From positions 33,583 to 97,582 of the forward strand of contig ML210254.1 in assembly GCA_004369085.1 (NCBI GenBank): a stretch of DNA of 64,000 bases, in the 5' to 3' direction. Under the pieces are notes generated by a model. It had not been told where the DNA came from. It saw only the letters and a list, made by a program, of their open reading frames with translations, and did not search any database. This DNA is from Coprinopsis marcescibilis (Eukaryota; Basidiomycota; Agaricomycetes; Agaricales; Psathyrellaceae). This document shows positions 54,562 through 64,000 of the stretch, piece by piece (positions within the stretch are counted from its first letter, which is position 1; every line of letters begins with the position of its first letter). The position numbers and the translations under genes are program-made.

Positions 54562-57042
54562 TCACGACTCTTCCGCTCCGGCTTTCTTATGACGTCGGCG
54601 GCGTTTCTTTTTAGGGGCTTCTCCCGATCCATCCGGATGAGAATTGTCCTGCGATTCCTGCGCCTTCTTAGGCGCTTCCTCTGCCCCCGTCTCCTCCCGT
54701 TTTCTCTTCTTCTTGCTCTCCCCACTTCTACCCTCCACAGGGGCTGGACTCGCATCTTTGTCGGAGTTGCCGTCATCATCCTCACCACCATCTTCAGTTG
54801 TCTTCATCTTCATACGCTCCTTCTTACCCTTCCTCTTCTTCTTCGGCTTATTCGCGTCCTCCCCATTCTCAGTTTCTCTACCCACAAACTGCCTTGACCG
54901 ATCATCCACCTTCTTCCTGAAATCCCGCAATTTTGCTTGCTGAATAGGGTCCCATTTACTGCGATCACTCTTCTCCTTGCGATATGGAGCGTACTTTTTG
55001 AGGCTGACATATTCGTTGAGGTCCTGATCGTCGGCCAACAGAATTTCCACAGGATCGAGTGAATAGGTTGTTGCTTGAACGGGAACATATTTGAACCTCG
55101 TAGGCATATCTCCAACCTGCAAACGCAAATATATGTCAGCGATGTACCAAACAATATAATCAATGAAACATACCAAATCGTTGAAATCCATTTCATACAG
55201 GTCATTCATGTATTCCTTCCACTTGCGCTTTCTCATCTCCTCGGTACCATCCCATTCTTCGTCGTCGTCGCCGTCGTTGCGTTGCCCAATCATGTCGGCA
55301 TCCATCTCATCCATATCCACGCCCACATCCTCTTCCTTCCCACTTTTCTTTTTCTTCTTTTTTTTCTTGTCTTTCTTGGAGGATGAGGCAGCCGGGACAG
55401 CGTCGTCGTCAGACATAGGTATATTTCCAATGTCAATGTCATCGTCCCATAACGGCCTTCCATCCTCGCCATACTTGACGTCGTCGGCATCCTCATCACC
55501 GCCAGTGAACAGTCCATCCATCTGCTGGTCGTGCTTCTCCGGATCCCAGTCTCCCTCCAGATCCAGGACTGCCAACGCCTCGTCAATTTCATCATCTTCG
55601 CCAACATTCTTCCCCTTGAGCAATCCACTCTCTTTCCCAATCTTCTCCAATTTCCGTTTGATATCCTTCATCTTTAAGGCCTTCATCCTCCGCACTTCCT
55701 CCTTTTTCTTCGCCATCTCCTCTTCTTTCCGGGCCTTGCGACGTTCACGGGCATCCTTTCTGGTTGAATCTTCTCGGCGAACCGTTGAGGTCAAGTTACG
55801 AGGGAAGGTTTGAATGCTTTCAGCGCCGGGCTCCTCGAAGCGATGATTATAAGATGTTTCGAAGTGGGAGGCCAAAGATTCGAAAGAGGCGTCAGAGAGA
55901 CCGTCTTCATCGTCACTTTCTGGCTGCACGTCCTCTTGCTTCCCCTTGCCCTTGCCTTTTTTCTTCTTGGACCCGGTGACCTCGTGGTATGTGGGTATTC
56001 GTTGCGCATCCTTGTCGATCCAGCCCCGGTTGAGGATATAACTGTCCTGAGAGTCAATAACCTGGTTGGCAAGCAAAAATATTTGGCGTACTTCATAAGG
56101 AATTCGTGATCCTTTTCAGCTTTCGCCTTTCTGGATTTCTTCTTCTTCTTCTTGCTAGAAGTCAAGTCCCCCGAAACGGAGATTTCTTCCTCGTTCACGT
56201 CCTCATCATCGGCATCCGAATCACCCTTGACACTGATGAGGTCTTGAAGGTCGTCTCCGACCTGCCTTTCCAAGTACGCCTTGTACTCTTCCTCTTCAGC
56301 GTCAAGCTCGTCTTTGCTCTTTTCTCGAGGAACTAGAATATCGTCGTCGTCGTCTTGGACAGCCGAATGGAATGCTGCAATGGTCTCATCTCGAAGTGCG
56401 CGTTGCTCTTCGACGTGGGTTGGGATAGCAGGCTCAGGAGATGGTGATCTCGATCCATGGAGCACAGCATCAAGAGCTGCTTGGCGAATAGTAACAGGTT
56501 TTGACTGCAAAACGATGAGATAGAAGGTCGAGACGTGATAAAAGCATCACATACCTTGTCCTTAGACCTTTTCTTTGGTGCGACATGGGCAACGTTATTG
56601 GACTCCTCTGAACAAGAATGTCAATTGAGGTTCAATCCAGAAAAGGAGCAAAAACGAACCTCCAAATATGCTTTTACTCGAATCGTAAATGGCGGGATCC
56701 TTTTTACGGATTCTTGCCAGTGTCCGCAAGATGGCAGCATCCACCGCGGGAGTTAGCTCCTCGCCATCCTCATCCTCAGACTCTGCAGATTCCGAGTCTG
56801 TAGACTCCTCCTCCAAATCTTCTTCTTCAAAATCAGATCCATATTTCTCTTTCACTGTTGTTTCTTCAATTAGTATTAGCCGACAGGAAATTTTGGACAG
56901 GTGAAAGTGACTCGCATTTCTCTAGCTCTTCGCGTTCCTTGCGGTAGTTGAAAGCTTTGGCGAAGTGTTCATTGACCGTGAGTTGCACGACATCCTCTTC
57001 GTCAGAAGATTCGGAAAACATCGTCGTGGGCTGGGCAAACAT
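54562..57042 (-). CDS. KRI1: KRI1-like ribosome biogenesis factor
   Basis: Kri1 is a nucleolar protein needed for 40S subunit assembly. The N-terminal half is acidic (SESSDEEDVVQLTVNEHFAK, then EEDLEEESTDSESAESED). The core has YILNRGWIDKDAQRIPTY, the RKARKEEEMAKKKEEVRRMK helix and KMKDIKRKLEKIGKESGLL. WDPEKHDQQMDGLF follows. The Kri1 C-terminal domain reads YEMDFNDLVGDMPTRFKYVP across an intron, then LNEYVSLKKYAPYRKEKSDR. The end is a Lys/Arg-rich nucleolar signal (PKKKRRRRHKKAGAEES). The start is taken at ATG 57042 (MFAQPTTMFSESSDEED); another ATG lies seven codons in. Introns are about 56900-56860, 56655-56610, 56560-56505, 56100-56046 and 55180-55118. Confidence 0.9.
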
Positions 57043-57503
57043 CAAGTAAAGGTTCGAGCTCGCCGTGCTCGACGGCGAATTCCCACGCATGTCGGATCAG
57101 GTTCCCCGGCAATCCCGGTGCCCCTGATCTTCGGCGCCTGGGTCCTTGCTGGCAACTTGGACTGTGACAGACTGTGACCAGTTGACCACGTCTTTCATCG
57201 TCATATTATACTGATCCCTAAGTTCCTGCTTGCCTTCGCCTGATCATTGGCCTGCATCAAGCCAGTAGACCCCTGCAACCACCCTTCCCAAGTCCACGTA
57301 TACAACATAACTGAAGCTGTGGATCTGTCAAGATAATCACGAATGTGGGAGTTAGCTGCGGATGTCATGCGCAGCCGCGTAAATATCCGACGTGTAACCA
57401 TATGATTAGTATCGTTCGCGGGTTGACTCACTTTTAGCTTCCTTCATCCTCTGCCTTCTTTTCCAGAGGCTACCTCCGAGTGTACAAGTCGACCAAGCAT
57501 AAT
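57043..57503. other. divergent promoter region, KRI1 and the proline-rich gene
   Basis: No coding frame supported. The genes on either side diverge from here. Confidence 0.5.
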
Positions 57504-58107
57504 ATGATTATTCTCGACGACACCCAAGCTACACTCCCTCACGAGCAGTCACCATTGAAGGGACCTTCTAGGAATCCTCAACCCAGTCGATATCAGTCGC
57601 CTCCACCACCGTACGGCGCAGTAGGACCCGCAGCATCCTCTCCTCACAGTCCTCAGCCTGGTGCAGGAATTAATTGGCAGCACAATGGACCACCGCCCGC
57701 GTTCTACACCCCTCCTGCACAAAACCGAAACGCGAACAGAAGCGCAGCAGGTCGCTTCATTCGGGCGTACCTGATCTCAATCCTCGTCATCTTCTTGTGG
57801 GGATTGCTCATCGGAGGTATCGAAATCGCGTTCCATGACCATCCTGAGCATCCATTTCTAAGCGTGGTATGTTTTCCATGACCCACTTCGTCTTGAAATC
57901 GAACGCTGACTGTTTCATTAGAGGGGATGGGTAAAAGACAATTTCGGTGTGGGCCCTGGCCGGCACCCTGTACGGCGTTCACCTTCAGAACGAGTGGAAT
58001 GCGTCACAATACCAGCAGTGACACCAACACCTCCACTGCGACCTTTACCGATCAACTACCCACCATTCCAGCCCGAAACGGCCCCAATCCCATTACCAAC
58101 ATATTAA
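57504..58107 (+). CDS. small proline-rich single-pass membrane protein
   Basis: Starts MIILDDTQATLPHEQSP and has a Pro/Ser/Tyr-rich N-terminus with QSPPPPYGAVGPAASSP. The membrane segment is FIRAYLISILVIFLWGLLIG, followed by an acidic/His stretch (EIAFHDHPEHPFLSV). An intron at about 57867-57921 joins to RGWVKDNFGVGPGRHPVRRS, then a Pro-rich tail ending PETAPIPLPTY at TAA 58107. The proline-rich and RFxRA-type membrane segment resembles the start of the 52332-54235 protein, so it may be a short relative without the beta repeats. No enzymatic motif is seen. Confidence 0.6.
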
Positions 58108-59300
58108 AAGCCAATCCCTCCTGAACCTCATTTCCCTTTCACGATATCGCCACGACTCACACACTACTCATTATATCTCCCTGGATTCTCACTTTGCTTT
58201 CGTGTTTATGTTATTTTCAGCCAGCAATGTTTCACAATGTACTATACCTGAACAATGGAAACGTAACGCTTCCGATTCTATCTCTCAAACCACTGTCGTT
58301 CAAGTTCCACGTTGGACTTTCTAACGTTCAGTAACCATTGTCTGGGACTATTATTGTCCGATTGAGGACTCGTGCTGCGATATGCCACACAGAGGCTGCG
58401 CAGTGCTACATCAATCATCAATGTAAGCGCCAATTGAATTCATAGCCATTGAATCTTAATATAGACTGCTCTTTGCTCAGCGACTCGGTCATCCCATTTA
58501 ACCCGAAGACTCTCCTCTATCTAACCGGAGCATCTGTTCTAATCAACTGCGTCATCCTCCACCAAGCAATGTTTACGTCGTAAACTCTACGCGCAGCTGA
58601 AGGCAGCAGCATCTCGCTACGCAGCAAGCAAATGGTGGTCAAGTGGAGAAAGACCGACTCCCATTCAGAGACACAGGGTCAGCCGCAGTCTGGACGTTAC
58701 ACCCCTCTACGCCTCAAGTATCGCACCATAATCCATACGTGGAACGCTTCCCTGGACTGAACATCCTCTCCTCCGACGCACGCGGCACCACCGACACCGC
58801 GCGCGCGCCATTCTTTCCCTTGAATATTCCGTCACACCCAGACAACTCACATCCAACTCCATAACGGCCAATAGATCCAATCAGATCATTAGCCCGACAC
58901 ATACCTCATATCCTGCGCTCCCTCAGCCCAATCGGTCATCCGGAATCTCATGGTTCAACGTGGTAGCACGACAATCAACTGTGGACCCTTGAGTAAGCCT
59001 CGTACGAGACCCACTGATAAAATCACTGTCGTTCAGCCACCTGAGCTCAGGCGGAAAGACGTTGGAGCCATCAAGTTTGGAAGCTCAAAGTACAATCTGG
59101 AAGAATGAACAAATCAATGAACCTACAATTCAAACTGAAGCAGCAAACTCAATTGTAACCTACAGAAAGCACTTCCAGTCCGTCTTGAACACCCCGCATC
59201 GTTCAACTCGTGTCACAATTTGCGACGCTTCTAAACCCGAATTGGTGTTCCAGGAAAACAAAAACAGGGATACTCATTCTATTTGTGCATATTTCGTGGA
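58108..59300. other. intergenic, no gene seen
   Basis: Short frames only. One + strand frame near 58643-58864 has no start context or family resemblance. Confidence 0.5.
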
Positions 59301-61511
59301 CTATTGGCCACTCCCAGGGGACACACGCTCAATACCCGTCGCCGACGCAGGAAGACTCGAGTACGCAGGACACAGCGCATCCCAAGAAGCTTAAAAAAAT
59401 CCAAAAAGACTCACGTCAACATACTAAATTCTCCGCGGAGACAGAGACCATAACGCACCTGGAGGTCGCATCTTCCGAAGCTCGCTAGGTGCTTCTACAA
59501 ACACCATGGCGAGACCAGAGACGAGATGGAATTCCATGTGGCAATGGAAGAACCATGGCCCTGGGTTATCCGTAGTAAACCGGATGATGACACTGTCGTT
59601 TCCTACTCCGGTGCCAACCACGTCTCGTCGAACAGGGTTAAGATAATTCTTAACAGAGCTATTTGCACTCTTGATGACACTAAAATAATGCTTTGAAAGA
59701 GACATGTCAGGTTCTGGCGATGAGCTTTGGCAAAACGCACTCACCCCATGCAGATGAAATGGGTGCTAGACATAATCAGGGAGACTCGGCGCATGCCTCA
59801 CACAAAAGTCGGATTCAGGAGCTCACCGATGTACTTGTACCAAGCGCAGGAACAAGAACCTCAATGACTTTGTTTCTCGGCAAAGTTCGCACATATCCCG
59901 AAGGAAGCAGCTCACTGGGAGGAATCCCATGCATGATCTGAACCATGACAGGACTATCCGGGTTGGTCCACTTGACCCCATTCACCGTGTAGTCCCCATT
60001 GGTTTCCTTAGTCAAAGTGAGAGATATCACTTCGTCAGCTGGTTCGCTCCCTCCTGGCGCCATGGGATTGACAAGGGGGTGGAGGTCCTCTTCCCTGAGC
60101 TGGACTGGATTCTTAAAGGCGGAGCTCTTCGGTTCTAAAGGAGCCGCTCCAGCATATCGAAGGATGGCCGAGTTGATTCCACCAGACGAGTATCGACCCA
60201 GGTGCGCATAGCCAGAGTCTGGACGTGCTCGAATCCAGTAGTTGTCGGGGGGTTGGTTGGCTTCAAGAATGAACGAGTATCGTTGACCTGGAGGTACCAT
60301 AACCATCAAGGCACTAACAAAACTCAAGTGTATGTGCTTACCAGTAAGAATCTCGATTTCCTGCACTTTGAGAGGCAAAGTGAGATGTCCATCAGCTTCG
60401 ATAATAGTGAGGTCGTGATTGTCTATAGAGAATTTGTATCCTGGATCACAAGACATCGAGACGAGGCGGAACCGATACCGCTTTCCAGGGACGACATTGA
60501 CGACAGCGATATCTGTATGCGTCCCACCGGGACGTCGACCTTTTCCGTTGATCAAAGTAGCATTCGGGGCTCGCTTGCTTCGTTGGAGGGACGGAGTCGG
60601 GACGTCGTACCAGTCCGCCAGAGTGATGACGGTGCTTTCGTCGTCGACTGGGACAGGTAAACGTGGGGTGCGAAACAGAATATATGAGAACACCCACCAT
60701 CGTACAAGTGCTTGTAATGGTCGTTGGGGTCGTAAATAACGATAGGTCCTCTGAGTCCATCACAATATTGGGTTCCTGCGATCCGGGATTAATGACGGGA
60801 AAACCAGAAAAGAGAAAACATAAAACCAACCGAAATGAGAGTGGTACCAAAACGTCCCACTCGCCGATTCATCTGTAAAAGCATAGGTGAAAGACTGGCC
60901 AAATTGGGGTATGGGGCATTGAGTAACGCCGTGAGAGCCGTCTGCCCAAGGAGCTCCATGCGAGAATAAACCATGCCAGTGCTGTGGGACATTACTGCTA
61001 TTTCAGCGCCCTTCCATCGGAGGTTCAGAGTGATTTACGCACCACACTTGTCTGGCGAAGCATCGTCGGATCGTCCAGATTGTTGACCACAGTCATTCTG
61101 AATTCGTCGCCTTTCCGTGCTTGGATCAGAGGTCCGGGATGTTGCCCGTTCACCGCAACGACTCTTGAAAACCAGCGAATGAGCCCCACCGACAACCAGA
61201 AATGGATTCTGCACTCACGAACGACACATCCCATCTGGTGCAGCATTGATATTAGAGATTGTTAGGGTGCCAACTGGGCCGATAGCTCCTTGAAGATGGG
61301 CCATGGGGACTGAGAGTCGAAGGGCCAACCCCGCCCATGACCAAAATCTTCGGAACGTGCTCGAGACGACCTGAAAAGACCGGTCAGCGATCCCTGACAG
61401 AGTGGCCGTATGCAGCACAGGGGTAAAGCCATGAATGAATGCACTCACCTCTTCGAAATCCAGAATACCCCGAGCAACAACTGCTTCTTCTCTAGGTATT
61501 GGCCCTCCCAT
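59301..61511 (-). CDS. laccase (multicopper oxidase), copy 2
   Basis: All four copper sites are present: HWHGLFSHG (about 60960), GTFWYHSHF (about 60840), HPFHLHG (about 59735) and [13 protein letters not shown] (about 59550). Leu stands ten residues after the type-1 Cys. Landmarks [44 protein letters not shown] and NPVRRDVV support the call. The C-terminal intron (donor GTGCGT, acceptor TTTTTTAAG) joins PPG to [14 protein letters not shown] and stops at TAG 59301. The N-terminus is uncertain. The model with ATG 61511 gives [20 protein letters not shown], which is not a signal peptide, before a hydrophobic [12 protein letters not shown] stretch. A start at the Met in [14 protein letters not shown] would leave no signal peptide at all. 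It may therefore be mis-modelled or changed in location. At least nine short introns. Confidence 0.87.
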
Positions 61512-64000
61512 GATTGAGTACCGATTCTTCTTTGCAGCTCGAAGTTACTATGCGGAACTAGCTTGTAAACGGTGACCTTGCTCGAAGTCGATTTTGTGTT
61601 TCTGATCAACTGAAGGGTTGATAAAGTCGGTCGATAGGTCGGTGTCTGGATCGTACCATGTGTGGTCGGTTGATAGAAAGCCCAGGTGTGGCGGAAGTCG
61701 GAGAAACCGACTGTGGGGCGGTGGGTTCGTGCTATCGATCATAAAGTCAATCTGAGCTGGCTACACACTGCAGCTACACATCCACGAAACATTTTTCAAA
61801 TGTTGGATTCGACCATCTTACTTTGCGCCAAATGATTTATTTCGATAAGAAACTCGCGCCCTGTACCAAATGTCAACAAAACTCGGGTCTGGAATCTCAC
61901 GTCGATATTCGAGGCACGCCTCATCATGTCCCAGCCAATTCCAATTTAAGCTGAAGGCCTCGACATGGTGTCAAGATCGTGTATCTGATGATAGCGAAGA
62001 TTATGAATTGCTACGGAGGGGACAAGGAGAGCGAACTGGACTTGGCTGATTCGGAATCGGAGTGCAGGGAATGTACTGTGGGACAATGTCGGGCCGCCGT
62101 TCTGGGGCGCCCGTAGGCTTACGTAATCGGAAATCAGAAACCTATCAACCTGCAATCGACCCAAACCTAAGGACGTCGGTCATGGGGCCGGAACGCGAGA
62201 AGAATGACATGAAAAAAATGACAAAGACATACCAGATCCTTGTGAATGCTGACTGGCGCCTGTATCAAAGCCAGCACGCTAGTCAAGCCACCGTCGCGCC
62301 AGGTCAGCAAGCAATTTAAAATTAAAATTTACAAACCTGAGACGGTTCATAAGTTACTGAACCCTGATTGAAAAGCTGAAGGCAACCAGTGAAAGCCCCG
62401 CAATAACAATGACAACCGCATTTGATCCCACCTATGCTACAATAAACTCACCACACCCGCAAGGCTAGTCTTTTAGTCTAACAGGTCAGCGACCTTGGCC
62501 ATGTGTGCAAGTAACGGCTCCAGATCTGACCCGAATTTCTCACCTTATCCGTACTGTACACACTACTTCCGACCTCCTAATCAATGAACGGGCGAGAGTC
62601 CTGCGGCATCGATAACGATTGGTGCAAGACTCCAAAACCAACCTACCCAAACAGTTCCCAAGCCGCCACATTAGCCAGCATGAACGTGATTTCATGTGCA
62701 ATGGATGGGGTAAGCCTCGTGTGTGGACAGCGAATCGACAAGAAACGCCGCATCACGGCCCTTATCAAGGAGATAAGTGGCATTTAAGCGCCGTACAAAA
62801 GCACCTTGGCGCGCGGCTGTTATTAGAAGTCCGACGTCATCAAACCAACGTTCAATCTTTGTCAATGACTACCGTTGGTTCATGAGAGTATGTAGGGTGT
62901 CTAAATGCTGGAAACTAGTGCAGTGATTGGGACTTGCGATGTGTCGGTGAAGTTTCATGCTTCTGATCCTACGCGGATGGAAGCTTCGGACCTCCCGGTT
63001 TCACTGCACCGAGAGGCGGCCAGAGCCCTAAATAGACACTGCGCTAGCATACTGGTAATTGGTCAGCCCTGCCTAAGCTTACGCCTATGGATGGACTGCA
63101 TGACTTGACAACCTTCCGGACTTGCAGCCAAGAGGGTACTTAGATGGAACGCTCACCAATCACGCAGAAAACAGATGAAAGACTGATCCAACATCTCCCG
63201 TAGTCCTCTCCAACAGTCTCCGAAGGGGACCAGGATAAAAGGGTCGACCAAAATATCGCATCCGCAATGCAGAGTACTACCGCGAACAACGACTGCTGCT
63301 GCCAGAAAACATCAGAATCCGATTGAAATATATCGGTAATAGAACTACCTAAATCTCCTCTTCTTCTCTTCCGATGATGTGCATAGACAACCCTCAAAGA
63401 AGCCTGGTGGTGTCGTCATATCTCTCGCTTTACGTGCGATCAAATTTCTGACAATAGATTCCCGGACGGAAACACCTTGTGGTACGCGAGCCGCTCTCCT
63501 GGTCCAACCCTGGCGTAAAAAGGTGCAGCTTGAGCCTTCGACATGTCATCAAGAGTAAGAATCAAGGGTTTTAATGACGTCAATAAAAGCCACAAAAGGA
63601 CCCATACTATGTAGAGAGGACGGGACGTCAAAGAGGAGCCAGAACTTGAGACTCTTCATCCCAAAGAAAAAGAACAAGGCCACCCGCGAACCTATAAACT
63701 CCCACTTCGGGCAGTTCGCGGAGTCAGATGTCGAGTGCCCAGCATTCCAACTGGCCGGGTACGCGGGTACGTCAGGTATGTACATCTGCGTACGTGTGTC
63801 ACTTCCCGTTGGCCAAAAGCTCCCATCATTCCATCAAGGCTGATAACGTTCCGCGGAAGCAAATTTGTTCCCCAGATACGGTATATCGTATCCGAGACTC
63901 TGTCTTACAGTCGACACCGTCTTATCCCATAACGGTTGGGGGAAGCCCAAGGTTATGGGATTTCACGGGGTATGGGTTCAGGAGGGGACTTCCGTAAATA
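61512..64000. other. gene-poor right end
   Basis: I find no gene I can support. On the minus strand a stop-free stretch at about 61736-61446 without ATG overlaps the proposed laccase 2 first exon in another frame (VTVYKLVPHSNFELQRR). TATAAA occurs at 63693-63698 on the + strand and could precede a gene continuing beyond the window, but frames after it are short and unfamiliar. Confidence 0.4.

Noticed and set aside
55163..55813. 216-codon Ser-rich + strand frame
   Set aside because: Antisense shadow of the KRI1 acidic/Lys-rich region.
62584..63108. Short + strand frames in the gene-poor right end
   Set aside because: No homology by eye, no splice pattern, not distinguishable from chance.
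1..64000. CRISPR arrays, operons or prokaryotic defence systems
   Set aside because: No spaced direct repeats; spliceosomal introns and gene families are clearly those of a fungus.
1..64000. Retrotransposons with long terminal repeats
   Set aside because: No reverse transcriptase or integrase motif, and no long direct repeats, were recognised; only the small inverted-repeat element is supported.

Overview
This window looks like nuclear DNA of a mushroom-forming basidiomycete (Agaricomycetes). Genes are broken by many short introns (mostly about 48-90 nt) with GT-AG borders. The gene families are typical of that group: laccases, a GH71 alpha-1,3-glucanase, Hsp70-like ATPases, a DUF6697 protein, F-box/LRR and BTB proteins, a NACHT-ankyrin protein, and two-domain jelly-roll-like membrane proteins. 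No species is claimed. Exon joins were read by eye from frames and splice motifs; there are no transcripts or searches behind them.

Layout. 0.5-20.7 kb: a short TPR-like gene; a membrane protein with two jelly-roll-like modules (2.3-4.0 kb, +) whose paralogue lies inverted at 17.2-19.0 kb (-); a PalB/Rim13-type calpain (4.5-8.0 kb) that appears to need a 4-nt micro-exon; a coiled-coil/acidic protein (-); an Hsp70-like ATPase (-); a conserved hypothetical (-) with an in-frame 63-nt intron; and an intronless hypothetical (19.8 kb, +). 20.7-23.2 kb: a small protein (-), a 791-bp non-autonomous DNA transposon with 36-bp terminal inverted repeats and TA flanks, and an NTF2-like protein. 24.2-32.0 kb: laccase 1, a coiled-coil protein with a GC-AG intron, a BTB protein (-) and a DUF6697 protein.

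32.1-45.3 kb: seven intron-containing tRNA-Ala genes (five AGC, two UGC) interspersed with a Pff1-type vacuolar M28 membrane protease, an F-box/LRR protein (-) and the APC/C activator Cdh1. 45.3-58.1 kb: a NACHT-ankyrin protein (-), a GT8-like glycosyltransferase, a GH71 alpha-1,3-glucanase (-), a proline-rich single-pass protein with TSNAP-type beta repeats (-), KRI1 (-), and a second proline-rich single-pass protein (+). 59.3-61.5 kb: laccase 2 (-). The last 2.5 kb shows no gene I can support.

How the genes relate. This is a mixed eukaryotic neighbourhood, not a single cluster. Housekeeping genes (Cdh1, KRI1, Rim13, Pff1, tRNA-Ala) sit among secreted or surface enzymes and lineage-expanded families. 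The most unusual points are the alanine-only tRNA cluster with varied introns, the predicted 4-nt micro-exon in the calpain gene, the inverted paralogue pair, and the small inverted-repeat element.
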